Shown here: one piece after another, positions 8,223-15,686 of the stretch
How positions within the stretch are numbered: the first letter of the stretch is position 1
Layout of the letters: each line of letters begins with the position of its first letter
From: TMP-86 sp039807285
GTDB lineage: Bacteria > Pseudomonadota > Gammaproteobacteria > Steroidobacterales > Steroidobacteraceae
Length of the DNA: 64,000 nucleotides
Direction: 5' to 3'
Assembly (NCBI GenBank): GCA_044226785.1
Contig: JBGAGK010000022.1
Coordinates: 20,132-84,131, forward strand
The notes under the pieces: model-generated
What the model was told of the DNA's origin: nothing
Database searches by the model: none
The model's input: only the letters and a program-made list of their open reading frames with translations
Made by a program: the position numbers and the translations under genes

Positions 8223-10991
8223 CCGGGCAGGCCTTCCCGCTACGCGCTCAGCCCGCTCCCTGACCCAGCCGAATCCCGCCTTTTGCGCATTGGCCACCAA
8301 TGCGGCGCGCAATGAGCGGATCGCAGGGACATCGCTGCCACGCGCCCGCACCCGCAGTGCCGCGAGCCGCGCCTCGAATGCGTAACCGGCCCAATGGCGT
8401 TGGGTCGCATCGACGGCCAGGTTTCGCAGGGTTGCCATCGCCCCATCGACTTGCCCCGCATCGGCCTGCAATTGCGCCAGCGAGATATCCAGCGTCAACA
8501 CCTCCTGCCGTGCCGTGATGCCGCCGCGCTGTTCGCGCGCCTGAGCGGCAGCGCTGTCCCGCCCTGCCCCGTCGCCCAATGCGTCATCGCACAAGGCAAG
8601 CAAGGCCTGCGCCGTCGCGATGCCGGGCGCTTCCTTCTGGGCATCCCAGCTCTGCAAGGATTTCGAAAGCTCCTCGCGCGCCTTGTCCCAATGATCGCGG
8701 CCCATCGAAATCTGGCCGATCACCAATTCCGCGTTGGCGGCATTGAACTCATCCCGGGCCGCGATGGCCTGTTCCTCGATCCGCTTCAACGAAGCCGCTG
8801 CGGCGTCCACATTGCCCCGGTCCAGCGAGATCTGTGCGCACTCGAAATCAGTGGTCAATTTCCCTGAAGCGTCGGCAATTCCGAGGCGCACTTGTCGAGC
8901 CTGTGAGCAGGCCTCGGCCGCATCCCCCAGTTGCCCGCGGATCCGCAGCAGATCGGCGTAATAAGTGAGGGCAAAGGCCAGGTGCGTACGCCTTCCGGTC
9001 TGCCGGTCCAGTTCGATGGCTTGACGATACATCGACAGGGGTTCCTCGCCGACCGACTCATCCGCCAGTACCGTGGCAAGGCCTGTCAGGGACCAGGCCT
9101 GGCGCTCCGGGTCATTCGTCTCCCTGCCAATTGCCAGCGCCTGCCGCAGAGCAGCTTCGGTGCCGTCACGATCTCCGGCCGCCCACAACATCCGTGAAAG
9201 ATTGTCGTAGATGGCAGCCTCACCGCCCAGATCACCAACGCCCTGATAAATTGCCATGGCGCGTTGATAGGCTTCGCGCGCGGCAGCCTGCTGATTGCGT
9301 TCGACCATCAGATTGGCCAGGTTCTGCCAGGTCATCGCTTCGCCGTGAGGGTTGCCGATCCGCCGGTAATCGGCTGCCGCGGCACGCAGCAGTGATTCCG
9401 CTCCAGGTGCCTGATCCAGTGCAATTCCGAGTCTCATTCCCGCTTCGGCGATCAAACCCGTTTCGCCCCGGCGGCGCGCCTGCGCAAGAGCCAGCCGTGC
9501 ATGAGGAATCACCGCGGCATCGTTGCCACGCGCGGATTCCAGCTTCGCGGCGGCGAGTTCCACGCGCGGATCCTGGTCCAGTTCGGGCCGCCTGCGCGCT
9601 TCCTGCAGGGCGGCCTGCGCCGGGCCATACTCGGCCGCATCGATCAGGGCCTCGACCCAGCCCAGACGATAGTCGGGATTGTTCGGGCGCAAATCCGACA
9701 ACTCGCCGCTCCAGGTCACCTTCTGTTTGACCTCGCCCTCCAATGCCGCCTGCTGCGCGCGGATCTGCAACTGCATTTCTCGCGGCAGATCGTCCGCATA
9801 TTGTGCCGCCTGCCTGGCGGCTGCCAGCGCCTTGACCCGATACCCCAGCATCGACCATGCACGTGCAAGCAGCAGGTGGGCCGGCGCATACCCCGGAGAC
9901 TGTGCAATCACCTGCAGCAGCTCGTCGCGGGCCCGCGCGGCATCGTACTGATCCAGCGCCTGCAGGGCGAAGCCGAAGTGCCGTGCAACCTCCGCCGTCG
10001 GGGGCTGTGCAGCCGCCAGTTGGCCAACCGCAGACGCATCGGCCGAGAGTCCCCCGAAATGGCTGCGCAACTCGCTGCCCATCGAAGCGATCAGGTGCGG
10101 CAGATCGTTCACCGCGGCTACGTGCGACAGCGTGGCAAGGGACTTGCCCCTCTTCGCATCCTGCAGCGTGAGGTCGACGCGCAATTGCGGTGCGTCCGTG
10201 CTGCCCGAAACCAGATAGGCGCCACTCAACACGTAATGTGCACCGATCCTTTGTTGCAGTGTCGCAAGGCTCGTGGGCCCATACCCGCCCGCATCCGGTG
10301 CGGGTAAATCTGCGCGTGCAGGCCGTACCAGTTCTTCGGGTACCGCGTGCAGCTTGCCGTCAGCGGCCACTTCGGTGGCCAGCATCTGTTCCAGCGCCGG
10401 GCCGACCCAGCCATCCTTGGCATTGCCGGAAAGATTATTGAAATCCACGATGGCCACGGCACCCGCGTCCGCCGCCCCGGAAACAGTCTCGTGGCCAGCC
10501 GGGACCCGCCCGAACGGGTACAGGCCAACGACGGCCAGGGTGACGACCCCGGCACCCAGGGCGGCAACGGCCAGGCCGGCGTAGGTCACCCGCGAGCGGC
10601 GCTGGGCGCCCGGTTCGATGGTCTTTGACGATGTTGCGACGGGAGTTGCTGATATCGAGGCAATGAGCTGCACCGGGGCGACGAAGCGGTAGCCCAGCTT
10701 GGGCACGGTCTGGATGAAGCCGCTTTCCTCCTCGCCGTCACCTAGTGCGCGGCGAATCAGCCAGATGTGCTTGGTGAGGTTGGATTCGTGTACGAAGCCG
10801 CGCGGCCAGATGGCCTGCATCAGCTCGTCCTTGCTGACCACATGACCTGCCTGCACCACCAGCAGAACCAGCGTGTCGAAGACCTTCGGCGTCAGGATCA
10901 CCGGCCTGCCGCGGACAATGAGACGGTGTTCTCGCGGATCGAGCTCGCAGTCGGCGAAACGATAAATCGTTGATTCCTTCGCCAAATCCAA
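8157..10991 (-). CDS. CadC/ToxR-type membrane-bound transcriptional regulator with TPR repeats
   Basis: This 944-residue protein starts with an OmpR-type winged-helix DNA-binding domain (about residues 8-106; LTPKVFDTLVLLV and VPKLGYRFVAPV). A linker is followed by one transmembrane helix (about 136-160). The region beyond, predicted to be periplasmic, has a TolB-like stretch (about 175-320) and then many TPR repeats to near the C-terminus. The architecture is that of one-component regulators that sense a periplasmic signal and bind DNA directly. It is divergent from the secreted/membrane protein block beginning at 11091 and is the obvious candidate regulator for it (inference). Its 3' end runs 66 bases into nadC. 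Confidence 0.85.
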   Translation of the reverse strand: MDLAKESTIYRFADCELDPREHRLIVRGRPVILTPKVFDTLVLLVVQAGHVVSKDELMQAIWPRGFVHESNLTKHIWLIRRALGDGEEESGFIQTVPKLGYRFVAPVQLIASISATPVATSSKTIEPGAQRRSRVTYAGLAVAALGAGVVTLAVVGLYPFGRVPAGHETVSGAADAGAVAIVDFNNLSGNAKDGWVGPALEQMLATEVAADGKLHAVPEELVRPARADLPAPDAGGYGPTSLATLQQRIGAHYVLSGAYLVSGSTDAPQLRVDLTLQDAKRGKSLATLSHVAAVNDLPHLIASMGSELRSHFGGLSADASAVGQLAAAQPPTAEVARHFGFALQALDQYDAARARDELLQVIAQSPGYAPAHLLLARAWSMLGYRVKALAAARQAAQYADDLPREMQLQIRAQQAALEGEVKQKVTWSGELSDLRPNNPDYRLGWVEALIDAAEYGPAQAALQEARRRPELDQDPRVELAAAKLESARGNDAAVIPHARLALAQARRRGETGLIAEAGMRLGIALDQAPGAESLLRAAAADYRRIGNPHGEAMTWQNLANLMVERNQQAAAREAYQRAMAIYQGVGDLGGEAAIYDNLSRMLWAAGDRDGTEAALRQALAIGRETNDPERQAWSLTGLATVLADESVGEEPLSMYRQAIELDRQTGRRTHLAFALTYYADLLRIRGQLGDAAEACSQARQVRLGIADASGKLTTDFECAQISLDRGNVDAAAASLKRIEEQAIAARDEFNAANAELVIGQISMGRDHWDKAREELSKSLQSWDAQKEAPGIATAQALLALCDDALGDGAGRDSAAAQAREQRGGITARQEVLTLDISLAQLQADAGQVDGAMATLRNLAVDATQRHWAGYAFEARLAALRVRARGSDVPAIRSLRAALVANAQKAGFGWVRERAERVAGRPARSRPLEPHGQVHRAHMLGDRSG

Positions 10992-11090
10992 GCTTCAACC
11001 TCCCTCCGGAAGCCGGAAACAATTCTGCCATAAAAATGCCAGAGCGCCGGAAGCGACAATTCTCCCCCGACCGGCCCAGATTCACGCCCC

Positions 11091-11492
11091 ATGAAGGGGT
11101 TCTGCCACATCGCGCTGCTTGCGTGGACGATCGTCCTCCCCGCCTGCCAGCGCGCCAATACCTCAATGGCGCCGCCCACGATCGACTGGCGCACCAGTCC
11201 GCTCGATCTGAACCTTCGCGGCATGAACGGCAAGCGCTACCGGTTTCACTGCCCAGCCGGCAAGCCCGTACCGGAATCGGTGACTGGCAGCGGTCCCTAC
11301 ACCGACGCTTCTGCAATCTGCGGAGCCGCCGCGCACGCGGGTGCCATCGATGCACAGCGCGGCGGGACGGTCATGATCCAGATCCTGCCTGGCCAGAACG
11401 GGTACCGCGGAAGCACCCAGAACTTCATCCGAAGTGCTGACTACACCCACCCCTGGGGTGGAAGCTTTGCCGTGCTGTCGATTGCGAATTGA
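11091..11492 (+). CDS. LCCL-domain lipoprotein
   Basis: This 133-residue exported protein has a lipobox-like signal (WTIVLPAC, Cys19), so it is probably membrane anchored. The mature part carries an LCCL-like fold signature: a Cys near the start (YRFHCPAG), then TDASAICGAAAHAGAI, a GG-V pattern and GYRGSTQNFIRS. LCCL domains are cysteine-containing modules of extracellular proteins; their ligand is generally unknown. It is the first gene of the accessory block and faces the CadC-like regulator. The LCCL call rests on pattern recognition only. Confidence 0.7.
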   Translation: MKGFCHIALLAWTIVLPACQRANTSMAPPTIDWRTSPLDLNLRGMNGKRYRFHCPAGKPVPESVTGSGPYTDASAICGAAAHAGAIDAQRGGTVMIQILPGQNGYRGSTQNFIRSADYTHPWGGSFAVLSIAN

Positions 11493-11499
11493 AGGACGC

Positions 11500-11631
11500 A
11501 TGAAACCATCGATCACGACCCTGCTCGCCTGCCAGATCGCCACCGGATCCGCCGCAGCGACAGCAATCGGCTCCCCCGACTTCCGATCAACCCGACGACG
11601 AACCCTGTCACAAATCCGAGGAGAAACGACA
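11500..11631 (+). other. In-frame upstream extension or orphan signal-peptide remnant
   Basis: An ATG at 11500 opens a 44-codon stretch in frame with the next gene. It begins MKPSITTLLACQIATGSAA, which itself resembles a signal peptide, and then runs into a second start (MKPTSSKML) with its own Shine-Dalgarno. Translation from here would give two signal sequences in tandem. A relic of a lost small secreted gene or of a duplicated leader fits better than a real N-terminus. Confidence 0.3.
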
Positions 11632-12192
11632 ATGAAACCAACATCTTCCAAAATGCTTGCGGCCCTCGCTTGCTCAGTCGTGCCGTTCGCGCTCAGCAGC
11701 GCCGCGACCCCGCAGTCCAGCGCCTTCTCACCCACCGATCCACTCGGCAAGTTCGTCGGGAGCGGGACCTGCACCGGCGAGATCATGGCGATGGGCAAGA
11801 ATCCGGGGCGTGCCATCACCGGCAAGCTCCACAGCGAGATGGATCTCGACGGTCACTGGGTCGCGATCCATTTCGACGAAGATCGCACTGCAGGCAGCCG
11901 GAAGCCTTTCAGCATCGTGCAATACATCGGGTACGACCCCGCGAAAAAGCACTACGTCACAGTGATGTTCGACAATACCGGGTCCGGATACATCACCGGT
12001 ACCAGTCCAGGCTGGGAGGGCGACAGCATCACGTTCGAGGAGTCTGTCCTGATGCGCGATGGCAAGCATGTTGCCTCCCGCGACACTTTCATCAGCAAGG
12101 CCAACGGAACGATGAGCCACACCGGATGGATGAAAGACGCAAGCGGCCAGTGGATCAAGGGCGAAGTGGAAACCTGTCACATCGAGTCCTGA
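11632..12192 (+). CDS. Secreted DUF1579-like protein
   Basis: This 186-residue protein has a signal peptide (MKPTSSKMLAALACSVVPFA, cleavage after SSA). The body has features of the DUF1579 family of lipocalin-like beta proteins: LGKFVGSGTCTGEI near the start, then SEMDLDGHWVAIHFDED, IGYDPAKKHYVTVMFDNTG and a C-terminal ETCHIES. The ATG at 11632 has a strong GAGGAG-type Shine-Dalgarno; the upstream in-frame ATG at 11500 is less likely. The function of the family is not known. The neighbours are other small exported proteins and a multi-pass membrane protein. Confidence 0.65.
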   Translation: MKPTSSKMLAALACSVVPFALSSAATPQSSAFSPTDPLGKFVGSGTCTGEIMAMGKNPGRAITGKLHSEMDLDGHWVAIHFDEDRTAGSRKPFSIVQYIGYDPAKKHYVTVMFDNTGSGYITGTSPGWEGDSITFEESVLMRDGKHVASRDTFISKANGTMSHTGWMKDASGQWIKGEVETCHIES

Positions 12193-12256
12193 CGGGATGC
12201 GCCGCGATCCGCCTCCGGGCGGGTCGCGGCAACCTTCTGAACCCGAGGCTCGCATC

Positions 12257-12961
12257 GTGAATGCAATCCCCAACAGACGCCCGTGGAATTTCGAACACCG
12301 CTTCTTTCTGGTCGCCCTCGTCGTGCTCTTCGCCGTGGTCTTCGCCGGCTTCGCACGCACCTACTACCTGAAATTCCTGTTCGGAACTCCGGCACTGCCA
12401 TGGCTCATGCAATTGCATGGCGCATTGATGACATCATGGTTCGCGTTGTTCTTCACGCAGACATGCCTGATCGCCTCGCACCGATTGCAATGGCACAAGA
12501 GGCTAGGCGTGCTCGGTGCGATGCTGGCACTGGCCATCCTCATGATCGCGCCGATCGTCCTCGTGAATAGCGTCGATCGCGAATTGCACACGCCACAGGG
12601 TAACCCGGCCATTACGGTAATCTTCGGCTTCGATCTGATGATTCTGGTCGATTTCGCGTTGCTGGCAGGCAGCGCCCTGGCATTGCGACGGCGCAGCGGC
12701 TTCCACAAGCGGCTGATGTTGCTGGCCACGTGCAGCATCATCATGCCGGCGATCGGACGGTTGCCGATCAGCCCAAACACCATGGAAGCCGTGTTTTACG
12801 CCTGCGTGTTCGTGCCGGTGATAGTCGACACCGTGCTCCATCGCCGCCTGCATCCCGCATTCGGCTGGGGCGCTCCGCTGCTCGCCGCCACGGAGGTCAT
12901 GGCAGTCCTCGGCGCACGAACACATGCGTGGCATGACTTCGTGGTGCGCTCGTTCGCATGA
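12257..12961 (+). CDS. Multi-pass membrane protein, histidine-motif family, copy A
   Basis: This 234-residue protein starts at GTG (12257) and has about six hydrophobic helices. Conserved points are LHGALMTSWFALFF in helix 2, WHKRLGVLGAMLA, FHKRLMLLA before a PAIGRL turn, and RRLHPAFGWG near the end. The same pattern recurs in the gene at 14746 and in shortened form at 12958. The regularly spaced histidines at helix ends could bind a metal or heme, but that is inference. I do not recognise an assigned function. It overlaps the next gene by four bases (ATGA). Confidence 0.75.
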   Translation: MNAIPNRRPWNFEHRFFLVALVVLFAVVFAGFARTYYLKFLFGTPALPWLMQLHGALMTSWFALFFTQTCLIASHRLQWHKRLGVLGAMLALAILMIAPIVLVNSVDRELHTPQGNPAITVIFGFDLMILVDFALLAGSALALRRRSGFHKRLMLLATCSIIMPAIGRLPISPNTMEAVFYACVFVPVIVDTVLHRRLHPAFGWGAPLLAATEVMAVLGARTHAWHDFVVRSFA

Positions 12962-13329
12962 CGCCGCCAGAACCATGCGTCGGCGATTCCGCATCGTCGA
13001 CGACTGGCCGATTCCTGCCTTTCGAGCACCGCCATCATCTCATCGCCAGCGTCACAGTCCTTGCGCTGGTAATGTGGACCCTCGCGCGCATTTTCCATTT
13101 GAAGACCTGCTTCGCAATGCCCGCGCTGCCGTGGCTGCTGCACGTCCACGGAATCGTGATGACCGACTGGATGATCCTGCTGTGCCTCGACGGCTTCGTG
13201 CTTTTGATTGCAGCCGTCGACACCTTTCGCCAGTGGCGATTGCACCCCGTGTTCGGATGGGGTGGCGGTGCATTCATCGTGACGCAAACACCAGACTGGG
13301 TCCAGTTTGGTGCCCGGCTGCTTTCCTGA
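12958..13329 (+). CDS. Shortened paralog of the histidine-motif membrane protein, copy B
   Basis: This 123-residue protein aligns with copy A at both ends but lacks the middle. Its N-terminal half keeps the first helix and the LPWLLHVHGIVMTDW segment. It then jumps straight to the C-terminal VDTFRQWRLHPVFGWGGG segment. About 110 residues, including both HKRL motifs, are missing, yet the frame is intact. It starts at an ATG inside the stop of copy A, so it is translationally coupled. It may be a decaying copy or a functional mini version. Confidence 0.65.
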   Translation: MTPPEPCVGDSASSTTGRFLPFEHRHHLIASVTVLALVMWTLARIFHLKTCFAMPALPWLLHVHGIVMTDWMILLCLDGFVLLIAAVDTFRQWRLHPVFGWGGGAFIVTQTPDWVQFGARLLS

Positions 13330-13369
13330 TCCTCGTCAATCCAACCAAAGCCCAATGGAGACCCCGACC

Positions 13370-13891
13370 ATGAACACGCAACTTCCCGGCATGCTTCCTT
13401 TCACCCGGGTGGGTCGTGCATCAAGCACCTGTCTCGCCCTCGCATTGCTGATGCTGGCCGGTGGCTGCGCGCGAGGCTCGTTCGATCCAACGACCGAGGC
13501 CGGGAAATTGCTGCAACGGGATGCCGAGTGGGCCGATGCCGCCGCGGCCGGCAGGGACGTGGAGAAGATCGTCTCGTACTGGAGCGACGACGCGCTGGTG
13601 ATCGAGCCCGGGCAACCCGTCTACGAGGGCAAGGCGGCGATCCGCGCGTATGTGGTAGCCAGCCTGGGCACGCCCGGCTTCAAGATCCATTGGGTATCCC
13701 GAAATCCGGTGTTCTCCCAGGATGGAACCATGGCCTGGATGCGCGGCGAGGACGAGATCTCGGCTCCCGGTCCCGACGGCAAGGTAGTGGCACTGCACCT
13801 GCGCGGCGTCAGCATCTGGCGTCGCGACACGGACGGCGTCTGGCGCTGCGTCGTCGATATCGCCAACGCTCCACCAGCGGCGGCCCCTTAG
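13370..13891 (+). CDS. NTF2-like (SnoaL/DUF4440-type) lipoprotein
   Basis: This 173-residue exported protein has a lipobox (LMLAGGCARG) after a hydrophobic leader. The mature part has the NTF2-like fold seen in SnoaL/DUF4440 proteins: DAEWADAAAAGRDVEKIVSYWSDDALVI, a GKAAIRAYV helix, and a C-terminal sheet ending GVWRCVVDIAN. Such domains bind small ligands or act as simple enzymes; no catalytic residue can be named with confidence. The ATG at 13370 has GGAG about ten bases upstream; an ATG five codons earlier is the alternative start. Confidence 0.7.
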   Translation: MNTQLPGMLPFTRVGRASSTCLALALLMLAGGCARGSFDPTTEAGKLLQRDAEWADAAAAGRDVEKIVSYWSDDALVIEPGQPVYEGKAAIRAYVVASLGTPGFKIHWVSRNPVFSQDGTMAWMRGEDEISAPGPDGKVVALHLRGVSIWRRDTDGVWRCVVDIANAPPAAAP

Positions 13892-13944
13892 CGCACACTG
13901 GGCCACGCAAACCCATTATTGAACCCCACGTTAGGAGAAAATCC

Positions 13945-14184
13945 ATGAACCGGATCGCCATTTCGTTAACCACCGTGCTGCTCGCATCCGTACCGGCCCT
14001 CGACGCGCAAGCCGATCAGGCGGCCTGCGACGCAATCCGTGCCGCCTGTGTCGCCACCGGCAGCACCGACGCCACGATCTGGGTTTCGAAAGCTTCAGGC
14101 CATCTGCTGCGCGAAGAGGAAGACGGCGACATTACCGGCAACGGCAAAGGGCACATTTCCTGTCGCTGGAGTTCGACGCCGTGA
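13945..14184 (+). CDS. Small secreted protein of unknown function
   Basis: This is a 79-residue protein from the ATG at 13945, with AGGAG nine bases upstream. A signal peptide ends near LDAQA. The mature part of about 55 residues has three cysteines (ACDAIRAAC, HISCRW), which could form a disulfide in the periplasm. I do not recognise the family. It overlaps the frame of the next gene, and the spacing suggests a shared transcript. Confidence 0.5.
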   Translation: MNRIAISLTTVLLASVPALDAQADQAACDAIRAACVATGSTDATIWVSKASGHLLREEEDGDITGNGKGHISCRWSSTP

Positions 14185-14222
14185 CCGCCAGCGAACTCAC
14201 CGCACGATTTCCAGGAGACAAG

Positions 14223-14741
14223 ATGAAAGCCGTCAAACCATTCTTCCTCATGATTCTCGCCGCATTTGCGGGCTGTATCCTTGCACAACCGGTACGGGCC
14301 GACGAAGCCTCGTGCAAGCCGGTTACCAATGCCGCGGAGAGACTGGCAAGAACGCCCTACCACGAAGTGTCCGCGACGGATGGCAAGCCCTTCGAAAAAA
14401 TCTATACGACCACAACCTTGTCCATTCGAATCAGCAACGGAGAGTGGATGACCATGCCGATGACGCCGCAGGAGCTTCTCGAATCCTTGCACAAAGCCGG
14501 TTCCTATTCGAACTGCAAGGCGTTGCGAACAGAAATCGTCGATGGCCAGCGGGCGACAGTCTATATCGCGCACCGCACCTCCCCCGGCACGTCGGCCTTT
14601 AGCCAGGCGGACCAGATCTGGATCGCCGCGAGTGGGCTGACACTGAAGGCAATTTCAGAAGTGCAAGTACAAGGTCGAAAGATCCACGCGGAAACGCACG
14701 TGACGTACGCCAACGTGCAGGCGCCGACGGGAGCACAGTGA
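14223..14741 (+). CDS. Secreted protein of unknown function
   Basis: This 172-residue protein has a clear signal peptide (MKAVKPFFLMILAAFAGCIL, cleavage after VRA). The ATG at 14223 is preceded by AGGAGA. A GTG at 14181, overlapping the previous stop, would place the leader internally and is less likely. The mature part has two cysteines and alternating strand-like segments (VYIAHRTSPG, QIWIAASGLTLKAISEV). This recalls LolA/LppX-like or lipid-carrier beta proteins, but the resemblance is weak and no function is assigned. Confidence 0.6.
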   Translation: MKAVKPFFLMILAAFAGCILAQPVRADEASCKPVTNAAERLARTPYHEVSATDGKPFEKIYTTTTLSIRISNGEWMTMPMTPQELLESLHKAGSYSNCKALRTEIVDGQRATVYIAHRTSPGTSAFSQADQIWIAASGLTLKAISEVQVQGRKIHAETHVTYANVQAPTGAQ

Positions 14742-14745
14742 TTTC

Positions 14746-15453
14746 ATGAAGGTGCAAGTGCTGTCGAGCATTGGTGAACACCGCTTCTACGTCGCCACCG
14801 CGATCGGCGTGATCATCGTGGTGCTGGCGGGCTTCAGCATCGACCTTCCATTGCTGTCGCACCCGGAACGCATGACCGTGCTGGTGCGCATGCACGGGGT
14901 AATCATGCTGACCTGGATCGCCCTGTTCTTTGCGCAGGCGCTTCTGGTCGCGCGCCACCGCGTGGACATTCACATGCGCCTCGGAGTATTCGGGGCCGCC
15001 CTGGCGGTTGCGGTCGTCATAGCCGATACCGCAACGTTGATCACCGCCAGCCGGCTCGGCGAAGAACATATGCCGCCGCACATGTCCGCGCCGCTGTTCC
15101 TGGCGTTGGGGGTGTTCAACCTGTGTACATTCGCCGTGCTGGTCGGCACGGCAATCGTCCTTCGCAAGAGGCGCGGCGACTGGCACAAGCGCTTGATGCT
15201 GCTGGCCGTGCTCCTGTTGCTGGATGCCGCGGTGGCACGCTTCATCACCCACTACACGCCGTGGACAGTGGATCCCTCCACAGTGCGCAATGTCCTCGTC
15301 CTTGCCTGCGTCGCTGTTGACACGTTTCGCATTCGCCGCCTGCACCCTGCCTTCATGGTCGGCGGAGTGCCGGTGATCGCCAACGACTACATCGCGACGT
15401 GGACGGCAGGTACGCCTGTGTGGCTGCATTTCACCGGTATGTTGCTGACTTGA
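14746..15453 (+). CDS. Multi-pass membrane protein, histidine-motif family, copy C
   Basis: This full-length 235-residue paralog of the protein at 12257 has about six helices. The same landmarks appear in order: EHRFYVATAIGV, MHGVIMLTWIALFFAQALLVARHR, HMRLGVFGAALA, WHKRLMLLA, RFITHYTPW, and FRIRRLHPAFMVGG. It starts four bases after the stop of the secreted 172-residue protein. Finding three copies interleaved with exported proteins within 3.2 kb suggests that membrane and secreted partners were duplicated together (inference). Confidence 0.75.
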   Translation: MKVQVLSSIGEHRFYVATAIGVIIVVLAGFSIDLPLLSHPERMTVLVRMHGVIMLTWIALFFAQALLVARHRVDIHMRLGVFGAALAVAVVIADTATLITASRLGEEHMPPHMSAPLFLALGVFNLCTFAVLVGTAIVLRKRRGDWHKRLMLLAVLLLLDAAVARFITHYTPWTVDPSTVRNVLVLACVAVDTFRIRRLHPAFMVGGVPVIANDYIATWTAGTPVWLHFTGMLLT

Positions 15454-15466
15454 GAGGAAGCATCGC

Positions 15467-15634
15467 ATGAACTCTGTTCTTCGACTGGCGTCGTGCTGGA
15501 TCATTGCCCTGCAGACCGGCTCCAATCATGGCGAATTGCTCGCACGCAGGCTCGGCGCGCTCCGGTTAGCCGCAGAACCACCGTCAAAACCTGGAAACTG
15601 CTACGCTCCGGAGCATGCGACCGGCTGCCTGTGA
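15467..15634 (+). CDS. Possible short ORF or remnant
   Basis: An ATG at 15467 with GAGGAAG upstream opens 55 codons starting MNSVLRLASCWIIALQTG, which looks like part of a leader. The rest has no recognisable fold. It lies in the 233-base gap between membrane copy C and the CHASE2 gene. It may be the start of a lost secreted gene. Nothing else is visible in this gap. Confidence 0.25.
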   Translation: MNSVLRLASCWIIALQTGSNHGELLARRLGALRLAAEPPSKPGNCYAPEHATGCL

Positions 15635-15686
15635 CCCCACCCTGATGCCCGGAGAGCGCGCGGCGGCGCCGCGCTGAGGCACGTCC

